A stretch of DNA of 64,000 nt from Chitinophagales bacterium (GTDB lineage Bacteria > Bacteroidota > Bacteroidia > Chitinophagales > Saprospiraceae), in contig JAAFJN010000004.1 in assembly GCA_013298845.1 (NCBI GenBank), positions 124,001 to 188,000 of the forward strand, written 5' to 3'. Positions 16,628 to 25,160 of this stretch are shown piece by piece. Every line of letters starts with the position of its first letter. Positions within the stretch are counted from its first letter, which is position 1. Position numbers and translations under genes: made by a program. Under the pieces are notes generated by a model. That model did no database searches. It had not been told where the DNA came from and saw only the letters and a program-made list of their open reading frames with translations.

Positions 16628-18007
16628 CTCAAAAAAATATCCAACGGAGGGGTTGGGCTTGAAATAACGGGGAGGCAGGGTTTCGAGGCGATAATGCTTA
16701 AAGGTACCCAAAAACAGGTTAGGTTGCCGGGCTAAACTATCGAGTTTGGGGGTGATTTCGGTGGTTTGAAAAAACAATCGACTGCTATCGGGGCCGGGCA
16801 ACGACGTAAGCAATAGGGTTTCGTAGGGTATTCCCCAGGTAAAACGCAGTAGATCTTTGGGCAGGTCATTTTCGTTGATGACGGTTTTGGGTCCCCGGTG
16901 TTGTTGTACTAACTGTTCAAGCCACTGCAAACGGGCCGTCCAGGGGGCACGAGCAGTGTAAATATGCCCGAGCCGAAGCAGGATTGCCAGTCCGATCACC
17001 GCAAAAATCACTTCCGTTCGTCCGGGAATGGTATCGAGTAGTTGCGTCAAGGGCAACAACACCATCAGCCCCAGGGGCAGGTACAAATTTTCGAGATAAA
17101 ACTGATTATCGCCTTGGTGAAACGGAATATTCACCAGCAAAATATACCCCAACGGAAACAACAGGGTCCAGGTAAACAGCAGCCATTGCCGCCGCCGGGC
17201 CAACAAACCCAAACTCAGGGCGTACACCGCAGGGAGCAGGTAATAATCGCGCCAAAGCCATTCCGCAAAATCGCGGTTACTTTTTATATCGAGCCAATGG
17301 GGCCATAATTCCACAAAAGCCCCCGCGCGCGAAAGCGACATGGCATCGTACCAGTCGAGGGGCAAAATTTTGAATTTTACCACAAACAATAAGATGAATA
17401 AACCCAATCCTGTTGCCCATATTTTACGTTTTCCGTGGTCTTTTTGGCCAAAAAACAACCAAACGCAGGCAAATGTCATGGCGTACAAGACCATCGGGTG
17501 AAAATAAAAAGCCGTTACCAACGCCAGTAAAAACAGCGGCCATTGCCACCAGCGAATACCGCACAGCGTCGTTTGGCTATCCATCCAGGCCAATACCGCC
17601 ACCAAAAACGCCAGGCCCTGCGGTGCTTCGGACAACCAAAAAAAGGTGTGCGTCGTCAGGAGTACGGAACTGAGCAGCAGCACCAACCCCCAGCGCCATT
17701 GCCGGAGGACAACCATCACCCAGGCGAACAACAGGAAATAATACAAAACGTGGCCCAGGGAATAACTGAGCAATACGCCCCGAAGCGGCAGTGCCAAACC
17801 TTGGGCTACCCACGGGAAAAACTGCGTTCCAACGGCCCCAAAACGGCCACTTTGCACCTGCAAATCGCCCGTTCGGATAATGTGAAACGACTGAAACGCC
17901 ATATCGCTAAACAACATTCGTTCGCGAAAAAGCACCACTGCCAGGCACAAAAGCGCGCAGTATGTACCGAGGCCCGACAATAATGTAAAGCGGTATGGCG
18001 TTTTCAT
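16625..18007 (-). CDS. Polytopic membrane protein, possibly glycosyltransferase-like
   Basis: The 460-residue protein has about ten hydrophobic helices (about 8-360) and a C-terminal soluble part of roughly 95 residues. The topology is like GT39/GT83-type membrane glycosyltransferases or wzy-like proteins. A convincing catalytic DD/DE motif was not identified; ERMLFSDMAFQS near residue 29 may be the loop. It is downstream of a small one-helix protein by 6 bp, as an operon divergent from porX. Its last residues and stop codon abut a GTGA-type repeat. Confidence 0.7.
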   Translation of the reverse strand: MKTPYRFTLLSGLGTYCALLCLAVVLFRERMLFSDMAFQSFHIIRTGDLQVQSGRFGAVGTQFFPWVAQGLALPLRGVLLSYSLGHVLYYFLLFAWVMVVLRQWRWGLVLLLSSVLLTTHTFFWLSEAPQGLAFLVAVLAWMDSQTTLCGIRWWQWPLFLLALVTAFYFHPMVLYAMTFACVWLFFGQKDHGKRKIWATGLGLFILLFVVKFKILPLDWYDAMSLSRAGAFVELWPHWLDIKSNRDFAEWLWRDYYLLPAVYALSLGLLARRRQWLLFTWTLLFPLGYILLVNIPFHQGDNQFYLENLYLPLGLMVLLPLTQLLDTIPGRTEVIFAVIGLAILLRLGHIYTARAPWTARLQWLEQLVQQHRGPKTVINENDLPKDLLRFTWGIPYETLLLTSLPGPDSSRLFFQTTEITPKLDSLARQPNLFLGTFKHYRLETLPPRYFKPNPSVGYFFE

Positions 18008-18013
18008 GCGCGT

Positions 18014-18418
18014 TTATTGAACAAGGCTGACGCCGTCAACAATGTATTTGGTATCGCCCTGCCACGGAAAAGGATTGACCAATTCGCGGTAGTGCAGGGA
18101 TACATTTTTTCCTTCAAACTGCTGCAACTGTTGATAAACACCGCCGTCTTTGGCCGAAAAATCCCAAACACTTTGCGTGGTCATTTGAATGGATCCGCCC
18201 AAATGAAGTTGACCCTCATACGTCTTGAAAACGATTCCTTTTTTTGAAATTTTAAACAAAAGACCGCTGCGGTTCCCCTCACTAACGGTATAGGTACGGG
18301 CAAAATAGTAAACAAAAGACGATACGATGCCCAGTATCAGCAATATCCACAGTGCACGACGCATAAAGGTTTTTGTTTTAGTTTTGGCACTTTCTATTTG
18401 TGCATTGAAGTTTGACAT
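18014..18418 (-). CDS. Small single-pass membrane protein
   Basis: The 134-residue protein has a short N-terminal cytoplasmic tail and one helix (about 21-42, ALWILLILGIVSSFVYYF). A beta-rich domain follows with GLLFKISKKGIVFKTYEGQL and SLHYRELVNPFPWQGDT. Similar small proteins occur widely in Bacteroidota and are unstudied. ATG 18418 fits a -7 box TACTTTTG at 18442-18449. It is divergent from porX. Confidence 0.78.
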   Translation of the reverse strand: MSNFNAQIESAKTKTKTFMRRALWILLILGIVSSFVYYFARTYTVSEGNRSGLLFKISKKGIVFKTYEGQLHLGGSIQMTTQSVWDFSAKDGGVYQQLQQFEGKNVSLHYRELVNPFPWQGDTKYIVDGVSLVQ

Positions 18419-18441
18419 AAAATTCGATATGTTTTGTTGTG

Positions 18442-18478
18442 CAAAAGTACACCTCCCTTTCGGATTTGAATACCTTTG
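18442..18478. promoter_or_regulatory. Back-to-back -7 boxes for the divergent small protein and porX
   Basis: TACTTTTG on the minus strand (18442-18449) lies 24 bp from ATG 18418, and TACCTTTG on the plus strand (18471-18478) lies 19 bp from ATG 18497. Both match TAnnTTTG. The 21-bp gap between boxes means the promoters overlap and could compete. Confidence 0.55.
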
Positions 18479-18496
18479 CACCAATCATTTATACGC

Positions 18497-20053
18497 ATGA
18501 GCAAAATTAAAATTCTCTGGGCCGACGACGAGATTGATCTCCTCAAGCCGCACGTAATGTTTCTGAGCGCCAAAGGCTACGAAGTAATTACGGCTTCCAA
18601 TGGCTACGATGCCATCGAATTGTTTGACGAAAACCCCGACATTGATGTCGTCTTCCTCGACGAATCCATGCCCGGCCTTACCGGGTTGGAAGTATTACCG
18701 CGCATCAAAGAGCGCAACGTGTCCGTGCCCGTGGTCATGATTACCAAAAACGAGGCCGAACACGTGATGGAAGAGGCCATTGGGTCCCAAATTTCGGATT
18801 ACCTGATTAAACCCGTTAATCCCAACCAAATTTTGTTGACCCTCAAAAAACTCATTGACAACAAACGGCTCGTCAGTGAAAAAACGGCTTTGGATTACCA
18901 GCAGGAGTTCCGCCAGATTTTTATGCAAATTACCGGCGGGCTGGACCAAAACGAATGGGTAGATGCCTACAAAAAAATTGTGAACTGGGAATTGCGCGTG
19001 GATAATAACCAAGCCGAAGTAGGTGATATTTTGTCGCAACAAAAAGAACAGGCCAACACCGAGTTCTCCAAGTTTGTGACCAAAAATTACCTCGATTGGG
19101 TGGACCGCAAAAAAGAGGTAGGGCCGGTAATGTCGCATTCCATGATGCGCAAACACATTTTCCCGCACGTGGGCAACGGCACCCCAACGATTATGTTGCT
19201 GCTCGATAACCTGCGCTACGACCAGTGGAAAGTGATTGAACCCATCCTCAACGAGCAATTCCGCACCGAGCAGGAAGGTTACTTTTTTAGTATCCTGCCC
19301 ACCGCAACGCAATACAGCCGCAACGCCATTTTTGCCGGTATGATGCCCGCCGATATTGAAAAATCGTTCCCCGATAAATGGAAAAATGACACCGACGAGG
19401 GCGGGAAAAACCTGCACGAAGATTTTTTCCTCGAAAAACAACTCGAACGGACGTTCCGCAAAGGCATTAAATGGGATTATTTTAAAGCGACCAATGTCCA
19501 ACACGGTAAAGAATTAAACGACAATATTTTACGGTACATGAACAACGACTTTACCGTTATTGTGTATAACTTTATTGATATGTTGTCGCACGCCCGCACC
19601 GAAATGGAAGTGCTAAAAGAACTCGCCGGTGACGAACGGGCTTACCGTTCCCTCACCCGCTCGTGGTTCCTGCACTCGCCCCTGTGGTCGGCTTTGCAAA
19701 AACTCCAGGAGCGCGACGTTCAGTTGTTTGTAACCACCGATCACGGTACAATCCGCGTTAAATCGCCTTCAAAAGTGGTCGGTGACCGCGAAACAACCAC
19801 CAATTTGCGGTATAAAGTGGGCCGAAACCTGCAATTTGACCCCAAAGATGTACTCGCTATCCGCGATCCTCAATCGGTTGGCTTGCCGCGGCCCAACGTG
19901 AGCAGTACCTTTATTTTTGCCAAAGAGGATTATTTTTTCCTTTACCCCAACAACTACAACCAATACAACAACTATTACCGCAATACTTTCCAACACGGTG
20001 GTATTTCCCTCGAAGAAATGATTTGTCCGGTCATAAGAATGCGCTCAAGATAG
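18497..20053 (+). CDS. porX: PorX-type response regulator with PglZ domain (T9SS control)
   Basis: The 518-residue protein matches PorX in length and order: receiver domain (about 1-120) and PglZ alkaline-phosphatase-like domain (about 200-515). The receiver has acidic residues D10/D11, phospho-acceptor D55 in VVFLDESMPG and a later MITKN lysine. The PglZ part shows LLLDNLRYDQW and FVTTDHGTIR, likely metal ligands. In Porphyromonas, PorX acts with PorY and a sigma factor to turn on T9SS genes. The presence of several T9SS substrates in this window fits. The stop codon TAG is followed at once by a GTGA-type repeat. Confidence 0.93.
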   Translation: MSKIKILWADDEIDLLKPHVMFLSAKGYEVITASNGYDAIELFDENPDIDVVFLDESMPGLTGLEVLPRIKERNVSVPVVMITKNEAEHVMEEAIGSQISDYLIKPVNPNQILLTLKKLIDNKRLVSEKTALDYQQEFRQIFMQITGGLDQNEWVDAYKKIVNWELRVDNNQAEVGDILSQQKEQANTEFSKFVTKNYLDWVDRKKEVGPVMSHSMMRKHIFPHVGNGTPTIMLLLDNLRYDQWKVIEPILNEQFRTEQEGYFFSILPTATQYSRNAIFAGMMPADIEKSFPDKWKNDTDEGGKNLHEDFFLEKQLERTFRKGIKWDYFKATNVQHGKELNDNILRYMNNDFTVIVYNFIDMLSHARTEMEVLKELAGDERAYRSLTRSWFLHSPLWSALQKLQERDVQLFVTTDHGTIRVKSPSKVVGDRETTTNLRYKVGRNLQFDPKDVLAIRDPQSVGLPRPNVSSTFIFAKEDYFFLYPNNYNQYNNYYRNTFQHGGISLEEMICPVIRMRSR

Positions 20054-20079
20054 TGAGGAGTGATGAGGAGGGACACTCA
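20054..20079. repeat. GTGA-type patch between two convergent stop codons
   Basis: The whole 23-bp gap between the porX stop (20051-20053) and the SpoU methyltransferase stop (20077-20079) is of the form TGAGGAGTGATGAGGAGGG. It is the same heptamer style as at 28690 and 16594. Confidence 0.6.
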
Positions 20080-20601
20080 ACCCTTCCTCACCATTTCCCA
20101 CACCACAATTCCGGCGGCTACTGCCACGTTGAGCGAATGTTTGGTGCCGAATTGTGGTATTTCGAGGGCACCGTCGCAGCATAATAGCGCCTCGGCGCCG
20201 ACACCTTCTACTTCATTGCCCAATACCAGGGCGTATTTTTCGCCCGGCTGCGGCGCAAAATCCTGCAACCAAATGGGTTGTGAGGTTTGTTCCACCGCCA
20301 ACACTTTGTACCCATTATTTTTTAAGATTTCTATGGCCTCCACGGTGGATTCCTGCCATTCCCAGGCCACGGTTTCGGTACTGCCCAAGGCCGTTTTTAA
20401 TATTTCGCGGTGCGGCGGCTGGGCAGTATAACCGCACAACACCAGTTTTTCGAGCGCAAACGCGTCGGCGGTGCGAAAAATGGAACCAATATTCAGCCCG
20501 GAGCGGATATTATCCAGCACCAATACGAGCGGGCGCTTGTTGGTTTGTTTAAAATCTTCGGCGGACAAGCGCCCCAATTCCTGCATTGATAATTTTTCCA
20601 T
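20077..20601 (-). CDS. SpoU/TrmH-family RNA methyltransferase
   Basis: The 174-residue protein has the three SPOUT motifs: NIRSGLNIGSIFRTADAF, ALVLGNEVEGVG and IPQFGTKHSLNVAVA. These form the trefoil-knot SAM site for 2'-O-ribose methylation of RNA. There is no N-terminal substrate-binding extension beyond about 25 residues, as in short TrmH/TrmL-type enzymes. The ATG at 20601 begins one base after the stop codon of the upstream sortilin-like gene, so they are translationally coupled. Whether tRNA or rRNA is the target is not clear. Confidence 0.9.
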   Translation of the reverse strand: MEKLSMQELGRLSAEDFKQTNKRPLVLVLDNIRSGLNIGSIFRTADAFALEKLVLCGYTAQPPHREILKTALGSTETVAWEWQESTVEAIEILKNNGYKVLAVEQTSQPIWLQDFAPQPGEKYALVLGNEVEGVGAEALLCCDGALEIPQFGTKHSLNVAVAAGIVVWEMVRKG

Positions 20602-20602
20602 C

Positions 20603-23503
20603 CTATTCAATCACAAATTCTTTGGTAACACTGGTGCCGTCTTTTTCCAGGGTGATGCTGTAAGTGCCTTTGTACAAATACGTTTTACCGGTATCGGCGG
20701 GTTTGAGTTCGACGGCCTTTTTCGGGTTTTTCACGTCTTCGTTTAATTTTTTGACGTAGTTTTTTACGGCATCTTCCCGAACATCGAGGGTGTACGTCCA
20801 GGTATTCAGGCCATTTTTATACGGAATTGTACCCGATTGCAGTTCAAGGCCCGATTTGGTTTTTACGGTAAACCGGGCCGTTCCCGTTCCAGCCGCGTAA
20901 AACGAAACGGGCAATTCGGGGTCTTTGGTGACTTCCCAAGGCGATTTTTTACCCCAATTTCGATTGTAACGTTTTTTGCTGAGGTCAAAAAGGTGCAATT
21001 GCGCGGCCAACACGTCTTTGTTCATGGCTTGAAGGTTGCGCACGGGCAGTTTGTACATGGAGCGGCCGTGGGTACCGATCAACAGGTCTTTGTCGCGCTC
21101 CTGCACCACAATGTCGTGCACGGGCACCGCCGGAAACTCGGCGGAAAGGTTGTGAAACGTCGCACCGCGATCAAGCGAAATATACACGCCGTGGTCGGTG
21201 CCCACGTATAAAATATCGGGGTTAGCGGGGTCTTCTTTGACTACGTTAACGGGTTCGGCGGGCAAATCAAGGCCGATTTTTTTCCAATTTTTGCCAAAAT
21301 CCTCCGAAACGTAGAGATACGCGTTAAAATCGTCGAAGCGGTACCCGTTGAGGGCGAGGTACACGCGTGCCTTCTCGTGCGCGGACGCCTGCACGCGCGA
21401 CACCCACAAATTGGCGGGCAATCCGGTGGTAATCCGGGTCCAGGTATCCCCGCCGTCACGGGTGATGTGCACCAAACCATCGTCGGAGCCGGTGTACAAT
21501 AGCCCAAATTTAAGCGGACTTTCGTGCACGGAGGTCAGGGTTCCGTAGGGCACATTCCCTTTTTTGCCGCCTTGCGTGAGGTCGCCCGAAATGACTTCCC
21601 ATTTGTCGCCTTGGTTAAACGAGCGGTACAGGCGGTTGGCCCCAAAATACAACACATCCTGGTTGTGGCGGCTCAGGTGAATGGGCGTTTGCCAGTTGAA
21701 CCGAAGCGGGCGTTCACCCAATTCGTGTTTGGGGGTAATGTATTTGCTTTTGTTGTTGGTGCGGTTAATGCGGTAATAATTGCCAAACTGATAACCGGTG
21801 TAAACGGTCGTGTTGTCGCGGGTGTCAATTTCGACCTGCATTCCATCGCCCCCAAGCAGTTCTTTGTAGGGATAATGGCCCGATTGGTGCCACGAACTGC
21901 TGGCCTTGTAATCGGATGGCCCCACCCAAACACCGTTATCCTGCGCGCCGCCGTACACGTTATACGGCTCCGCGTTATCGGCATTGATGGCGTAAAACTG
22001 CCCCACGGGTGGATTATTGGCCAAAATCCAGTTTTTACCGTTGTCCCAGGAAATATTGAGGCCGCCGTCGTTACCGTTGATGAGCAAACCGGGCTTGGAC
22101 GGGTGCACCCACAGGGCATGGTGATCGGCGTGTACATTATCGCCCTGAATGGATGTCCAGGTTTTGCCACCGTCGGCGGATTGAATAATGATAAATCCCA
22201 GCAAATACACCTGATCGGCGTTGTTTGGTGCGCAGCGGATATTGGAAAAATAATAGCCGTAGGTAAAGTGCATTTGTTCAATCTCGGCCACGTGGGTTTT
22301 TACCCATGAATTTCCACCGTCATCGGAGCGATAGACTTCGGCCCCGATATAATTGGTTTCAAAAAGGTTGTTGTTTGCGTCTTCGAGGTATTCGACGAGG
22401 GTGGCGGGCACAATTTTGTTTTTGGCCACCTGGTCTTTTATTTTTTCGGCGGTGTGTTTTTCCGGAAAATCATTTTTGCGCAAAAAAGCCTCCAATTTCT
22501 CGTCGTCCAATTTGGCAAAATCGGCGCTGTTCATGGCGCGCAAAGCATCTTTGGTGAGTTCGTCTTTGGTCTCCTTTTTATCCTTTTCGGGTTTAGGGTT
22601 TTGGTTATCAATGCTGGCGTACAACACCGTTTTTCCGTCTTTTAACCCGGCAGCCAGGCCAATTCGGCCCGTGTTTTCACCGTTGGGAAAACCGCTGCCG
22701 GCCCCGCTGATGGGCGCAAACGTAATACCGCCGTCGGTGCTTTTCCAAATACCGGACCCGGTGCCCGCGCCGGAAAACGCCCAAGCGCTGCGGGTGCGTT
22801 CCCAGAGGGCGGCGTACACGGTATTGGGCGCGTTGGGATCGAGGCAAAGATCAATGGCCCCGGCAATGTCGTTTACAAAAAGGGTCCGTTGCCAGGTTTG
22901 GCCGCCGTCGCTGCTGCGGTACACGCCACGTTCGGCGTTGGGCGAGTACAAATGCCCCAATACCGCCACCAAAATGACGTTGGGGTTGGTAGGGTGCAGC
23001 ACAATCCGCCCGATGTGGTGGCTTTCGGGCAATCCGCGCCATTCCCAGGTTTTACCGCCGTCGGCGCTGCGGTACACGCCCGTACCGGCGTAGGAAGAAC
23101 GGCTGCTATTGGCTTCGCCGGTACCCACCCAAAGAATATTTTTGGCCCAATCTACGGCAATATCCCCGATGGTCATGCTGGCTTCGTGGTCGAATACCGA
23201 GGTAAAACTGGTGCCAAAATTATTGGAATACCACAAGCCGCCGGAAGCATAAGCGACATACATTTCAGCCGGGTTGGCCGGGTTAACGTCCACGTCGGTC
23301 ACGCGGCAGGAAAACACCGACGGACCGATATTTTGGGGTAATGCGCTGGCAATAATGGAATTTTCGGTGAGTTTTTTTCGTTGGTCAAAACCCGCCAATC
23401 GTTCGCCGAATGGCGTGGCTTTTTGGGCAAATAATAAAGTGCCGGAGGCAAAGGCCCACAAAAAGGCCATCAAAAACGCACTGTTGAGGTGGTATTTCCG
23501 CAT
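20603..23503 (-). CDS. Secreted sortilin/BNR-repeat beta-propeller protein
   Basis: The 966-residue protein has a signal peptide (MRKYHLNSAFLMAFLWAFA, cleavage near LFAQ). It carries at least eight Asp-box (BNR) hairpins, such as YRSADGGKTW, YRSSDGGQTW, YRSDDGGNSW and TRDGGDTW, spread over about 90-790 as in VPS10/sortilin-like glycosyl-hydrolase-annotated propellers. The C-terminal 130 residues form a beta-sandwich-like tail without a clear T9SS motif. A charged Lys/Glu-rich insert lies near 300-375. Substrate and activity unknown; some homologs are called glycosyl hydrolases without proof. ATG 23503 gives the best signal peptide. Confidence 0.85.
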   Translation of the reverse strand: MRKYHLNSAFLMAFLWAFASGTLLFAQKATPFGERLAGFDQRKKLTENSIIASALPQNIGPSVFSCRVTDVDVNPANPAEMYVAYASGGLWYSNNFGTSFTSVFDHEASMTIGDIAVDWAKNILWVGTGEANSSRSSYAGTGVYRSADGGKTWEWRGLPESHHIGRIVLHPTNPNVILVAVLGHLYSPNAERGVYRSSDGGQTWQRTLFVNDIAGAIDLCLDPNAPNTVYAALWERTRSAWAFSGAGTGSGIWKSTDGGITFAPISGAGSGFPNGENTGRIGLAAGLKDGKTVLYASIDNQNPKPEKDKKETKDELTKDALRAMNSADFAKLDDEKLEAFLRKNDFPEKHTAEKIKDQVAKNKIVPATLVEYLEDANNNLFETNYIGAEVYRSDDGGNSWVKTHVAEIEQMHFTYGYYFSNIRCAPNNADQVYLLGFIIIQSADGGKTWTSIQGDNVHADHHALWVHPSKPGLLINGNDGGLNISWDNGKNWILANNPPVGQFYAINADNAEPYNVYGGAQDNGVWVGPSDYKASSSWHQSGHYPYKELLGGDGMQVEIDTRDNTTVYTGYQFGNYYRINRTNNKSKYITPKHELGERPLRFNWQTPIHLSRHNQDVLYFGANRLYRSFNQGDKWEVISGDLTQGGKKGNVPYGTLTSVHESPLKFGLLYTGSDDGLVHITRDGGDTWTRITTGLPANLWVSRVQASAHEKARVYLALNGYRFDDFNAYLYVSEDFGKNWKKIGLDLPAEPVNVVKEDPANPDILYVGTDHGVYISLDRGATFHNLSAEFPAVPVHDIVVQERDKDLLIGTHGRSMYKLPVRNLQAMNKDVLAAQLHLFDLSKKRYNRNWGKKSPWEVTKDPELPVSFYAAGTGTARFTVKTKSGLELQSGTIPYKNGLNTWTYTLDVREDAVKNYVKKLNEDVKNPKKAVELKPADTGKTYLYKGTYSITLEKDGTSVTKEFVIE

Positions 23504-23629
23504 AGAGATAAATTTCTTTGCGGGTAAAGGTAGAGCGAATATGGTATAATCCGTCCAAAATATGTAGTATTGCACCCGATTTGGGGTAACTATTCCACTT
23601 CCTTTTTACAAAAACAAAACGAGATACAC

Positions 23630-24166
23630 ATGTTACAAAGACTTACTCAATTTTGGTGGTTGCTGGTGCTGCGCGGCGCCCTTTCCGTTGTATTTGGCAT
23701 CGTCGCTTTTTTAAATCCCAAAATGGCCTTTGAGGTATTGGTGCTGATGCTGGGTGCCTTTTTGTTTGCCGACGGGCTATTGGCCATGTTGCTGGGTTTG
23801 CGGATGCGGCACCACGATACTAACTGGTGGGCGGTGCTCACCGAGGGTTTATTGGGCATTGGATTAGGCGGTTTTGCGCTGTTGATGCCCGAGGTTACTG
23901 CTACCGGTATTGTGCTGATTTTAGCGGCGTGGTTTTTAATTTCGGGTGTTTTTGAAATTTCCACGGCCATTAAACTGCGCAAAGAAATTGACAACGAATG
24001 GCTCATGGGGGCCGCCGGAGCGGTATCCATCGTTCTTGGTGCTATTATGTTGTTCCGGCCCAACATTGGTACTTTTTCGTTGGGCATGCTGGTGGGCATG
24101 TACGCGGTGCTGTTCGGTGTTCTGTTGGTCGGATTGGGTTTGCGCGTTAAAAGAGCGGCGGCGTAA
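23630..24166 (+). CDS. HdeD/DUF308-like membrane protein
   Basis: The 178-residue protein has six hydrophobic helices in three similar pairs, the DUF308 pattern (VVFGIVAFLNPKMAF, GLGGFALLMPEVTATG, IVLGAIMLFRPNIG). In E. coli, HdeD assists acid resistance; the role here is not known. It is divergent from the sortilin-like gene, and its stop codon is followed within 20 bp by a dispersed repeat. Confidence 0.85.
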   Translation: MLQRLTQFWWLLVLRGALSVVFGIVAFLNPKMAFEVLVLMLGAFLFADGLLAMLLGLRMRHHDTNWWAVLTEGLLGIGLGGFALLMPEVTATGIVLILAAWFLISGVFEISTAIKLRKEIDNEWLMGAAGAVSIVLGAIMLFRPNIGTFSLGMLVGMYAVLFGVLLVGLGLRVKRAAA

Positions 24167-24182
24167 TGCTCACCCGGGGCGG

Positions 24183-24241
24183 CGGTGCCTGCGGCGCATA
24201 TTTCCGGCTGAAATCTACCAAATCTGTAAGATTTGGCAGAT
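24183..24241. repeat. Dispersed 59-bp repeat with CCAAATCT hairpin, copy 2
   Basis: This near-copy of 16232-16290 has the same orientation and the same CCAAATCT/AGATTTGG hairpin. It is placed just downstream of the HdeD-like gene. Confidence 0.75.
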
Positions 24242-24307
24242 TATTCCACCTGAATCTTGTGCGTTACACCTACTTGCTCGTAACCACCGTTGTGTCCATG
24301 TCCAAAA

Positions 24308-24336
24308 GTCTTTTGTCTAAGGTCTTTTGTCTGAAG
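24308..24336. repeat. Tandem GTCTTTTGTCTAAG repeat covering a gene's last codons
   Basis: There are two units, GTCTTTTGTCTAAG and GTCTTTTGTCTGAAG. The minus-strand methyltransferase ends inside it: its last residues SDKRP and the stop codon (24317-24319) are encoded by the repeat. Confidence 0.6.
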
Positions 24337-25156
24337 GCTGAAGAGGCTTGGTCATTTGCAAAGAATACATCATCGGGATAATATTTTCCAGCCCTTTGAT
24401 GCGGTAAAAGCCGTCGTCGCCCTGCACGGTATTGGCAAAACAATTGTACGGCGAAAACGGATATTCGTTAAAAAAGTCGAGTTTTAAGCCGTTTTTGAGC
24501 AAACTATTGAGCAATTCGCTCACGCTGTGGTTCCAGCCGTATTCGGTAAATTGCAAATGATCGCTTTGGTCCGTGTAAGAACTACTGTGTTCGGTAACAA
24601 TCACATCGGCGTTGTGATAAGGATATTTCAGGTGGGTCATGTTATCATCCAACATCCAAAGAACGGGGTGGAAATCGGCCATGTAAAACTGTCCGCCGGG
24701 TTTCAAAAAATGCCCGATAACCGCTGCCCACGGTGCCAAGTCGGGCAACCAGCCAATGGTACCGTACGACGTAAAAATCAGGTCAAATTGCCCTTCCAAA
24801 TGCTCGGCCAGGTCATACACATTACAACAAACAAAAGTTGCGTTCGAAATGCCCAGTTCGGCGGCCAGGTTGCGCGCCGTTTCTATGGCGTGGTCCGAGA
24901 GGTCGCAACCCGTTACGGCGGCGGCACCCATGCGGGCCATTGACAAGGTATCTTGCCCAAAATGGCATTGAAGGTGCAACACCGATTTCCCGGAGATATC
25001 GCCCAATTCCCGCTTTTCGACGGGGGTCAGGCTGTTTCCGCCCGGTTGTTTCCAGTTTTCAACGTTATAAAAAGCAGATCCTATGTGCGCACTCGTGCGT
25101 TGGTTCCATCCTGCTTTGTTGGCTTCAAAATACGAAGCGTACAGTGATTTGTTCAT
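24317..25156 (-). CDS. Class I SAM-dependent methyltransferase
   Basis: The 279-residue protein has motif I VLHLQCHFGQDTLSMARMG, an acidic turn TGCDLSDHAI for the ribose hydroxyls, and FDLIFTSYGTIGWLPDL as motif IV. This is the pattern of small-molecule methyltransferases of the Methyltransf_11/25 type. It follows the lipoprotein gene by 4 bp, so it is in the same transcript. The C-terminal residues are encoded by a tandem repeat that may have replaced the original end. Substrate unknown. Confidence 0.85.
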   Translation of the reverse strand: MNKSLYASYFEANKAGWNQRTSAHIGSAFYNVENWKQPGGNSLTPVEKRELGDISGKSVLHLQCHFGQDTLSMARMGAAAVTGCDLSDHAIETARNLAAELGISNATFVCCNVYDLAEHLEGQFDLIFTSYGTIGWLPDLAPWAAVIGHFLKPGGQFYMADFHPVLWMLDDNMTHLKYPYHNADVIVTEHSSSYTDQSDHLQFTEYGWNHSVSELLNSLLKNGLKLDFFNEYPFSPYNCFANTVQGDDGFYRIKGLENIIPMMYSLQMTKPLQPSDKRP

Positions 25157-25160
25157 GTAT

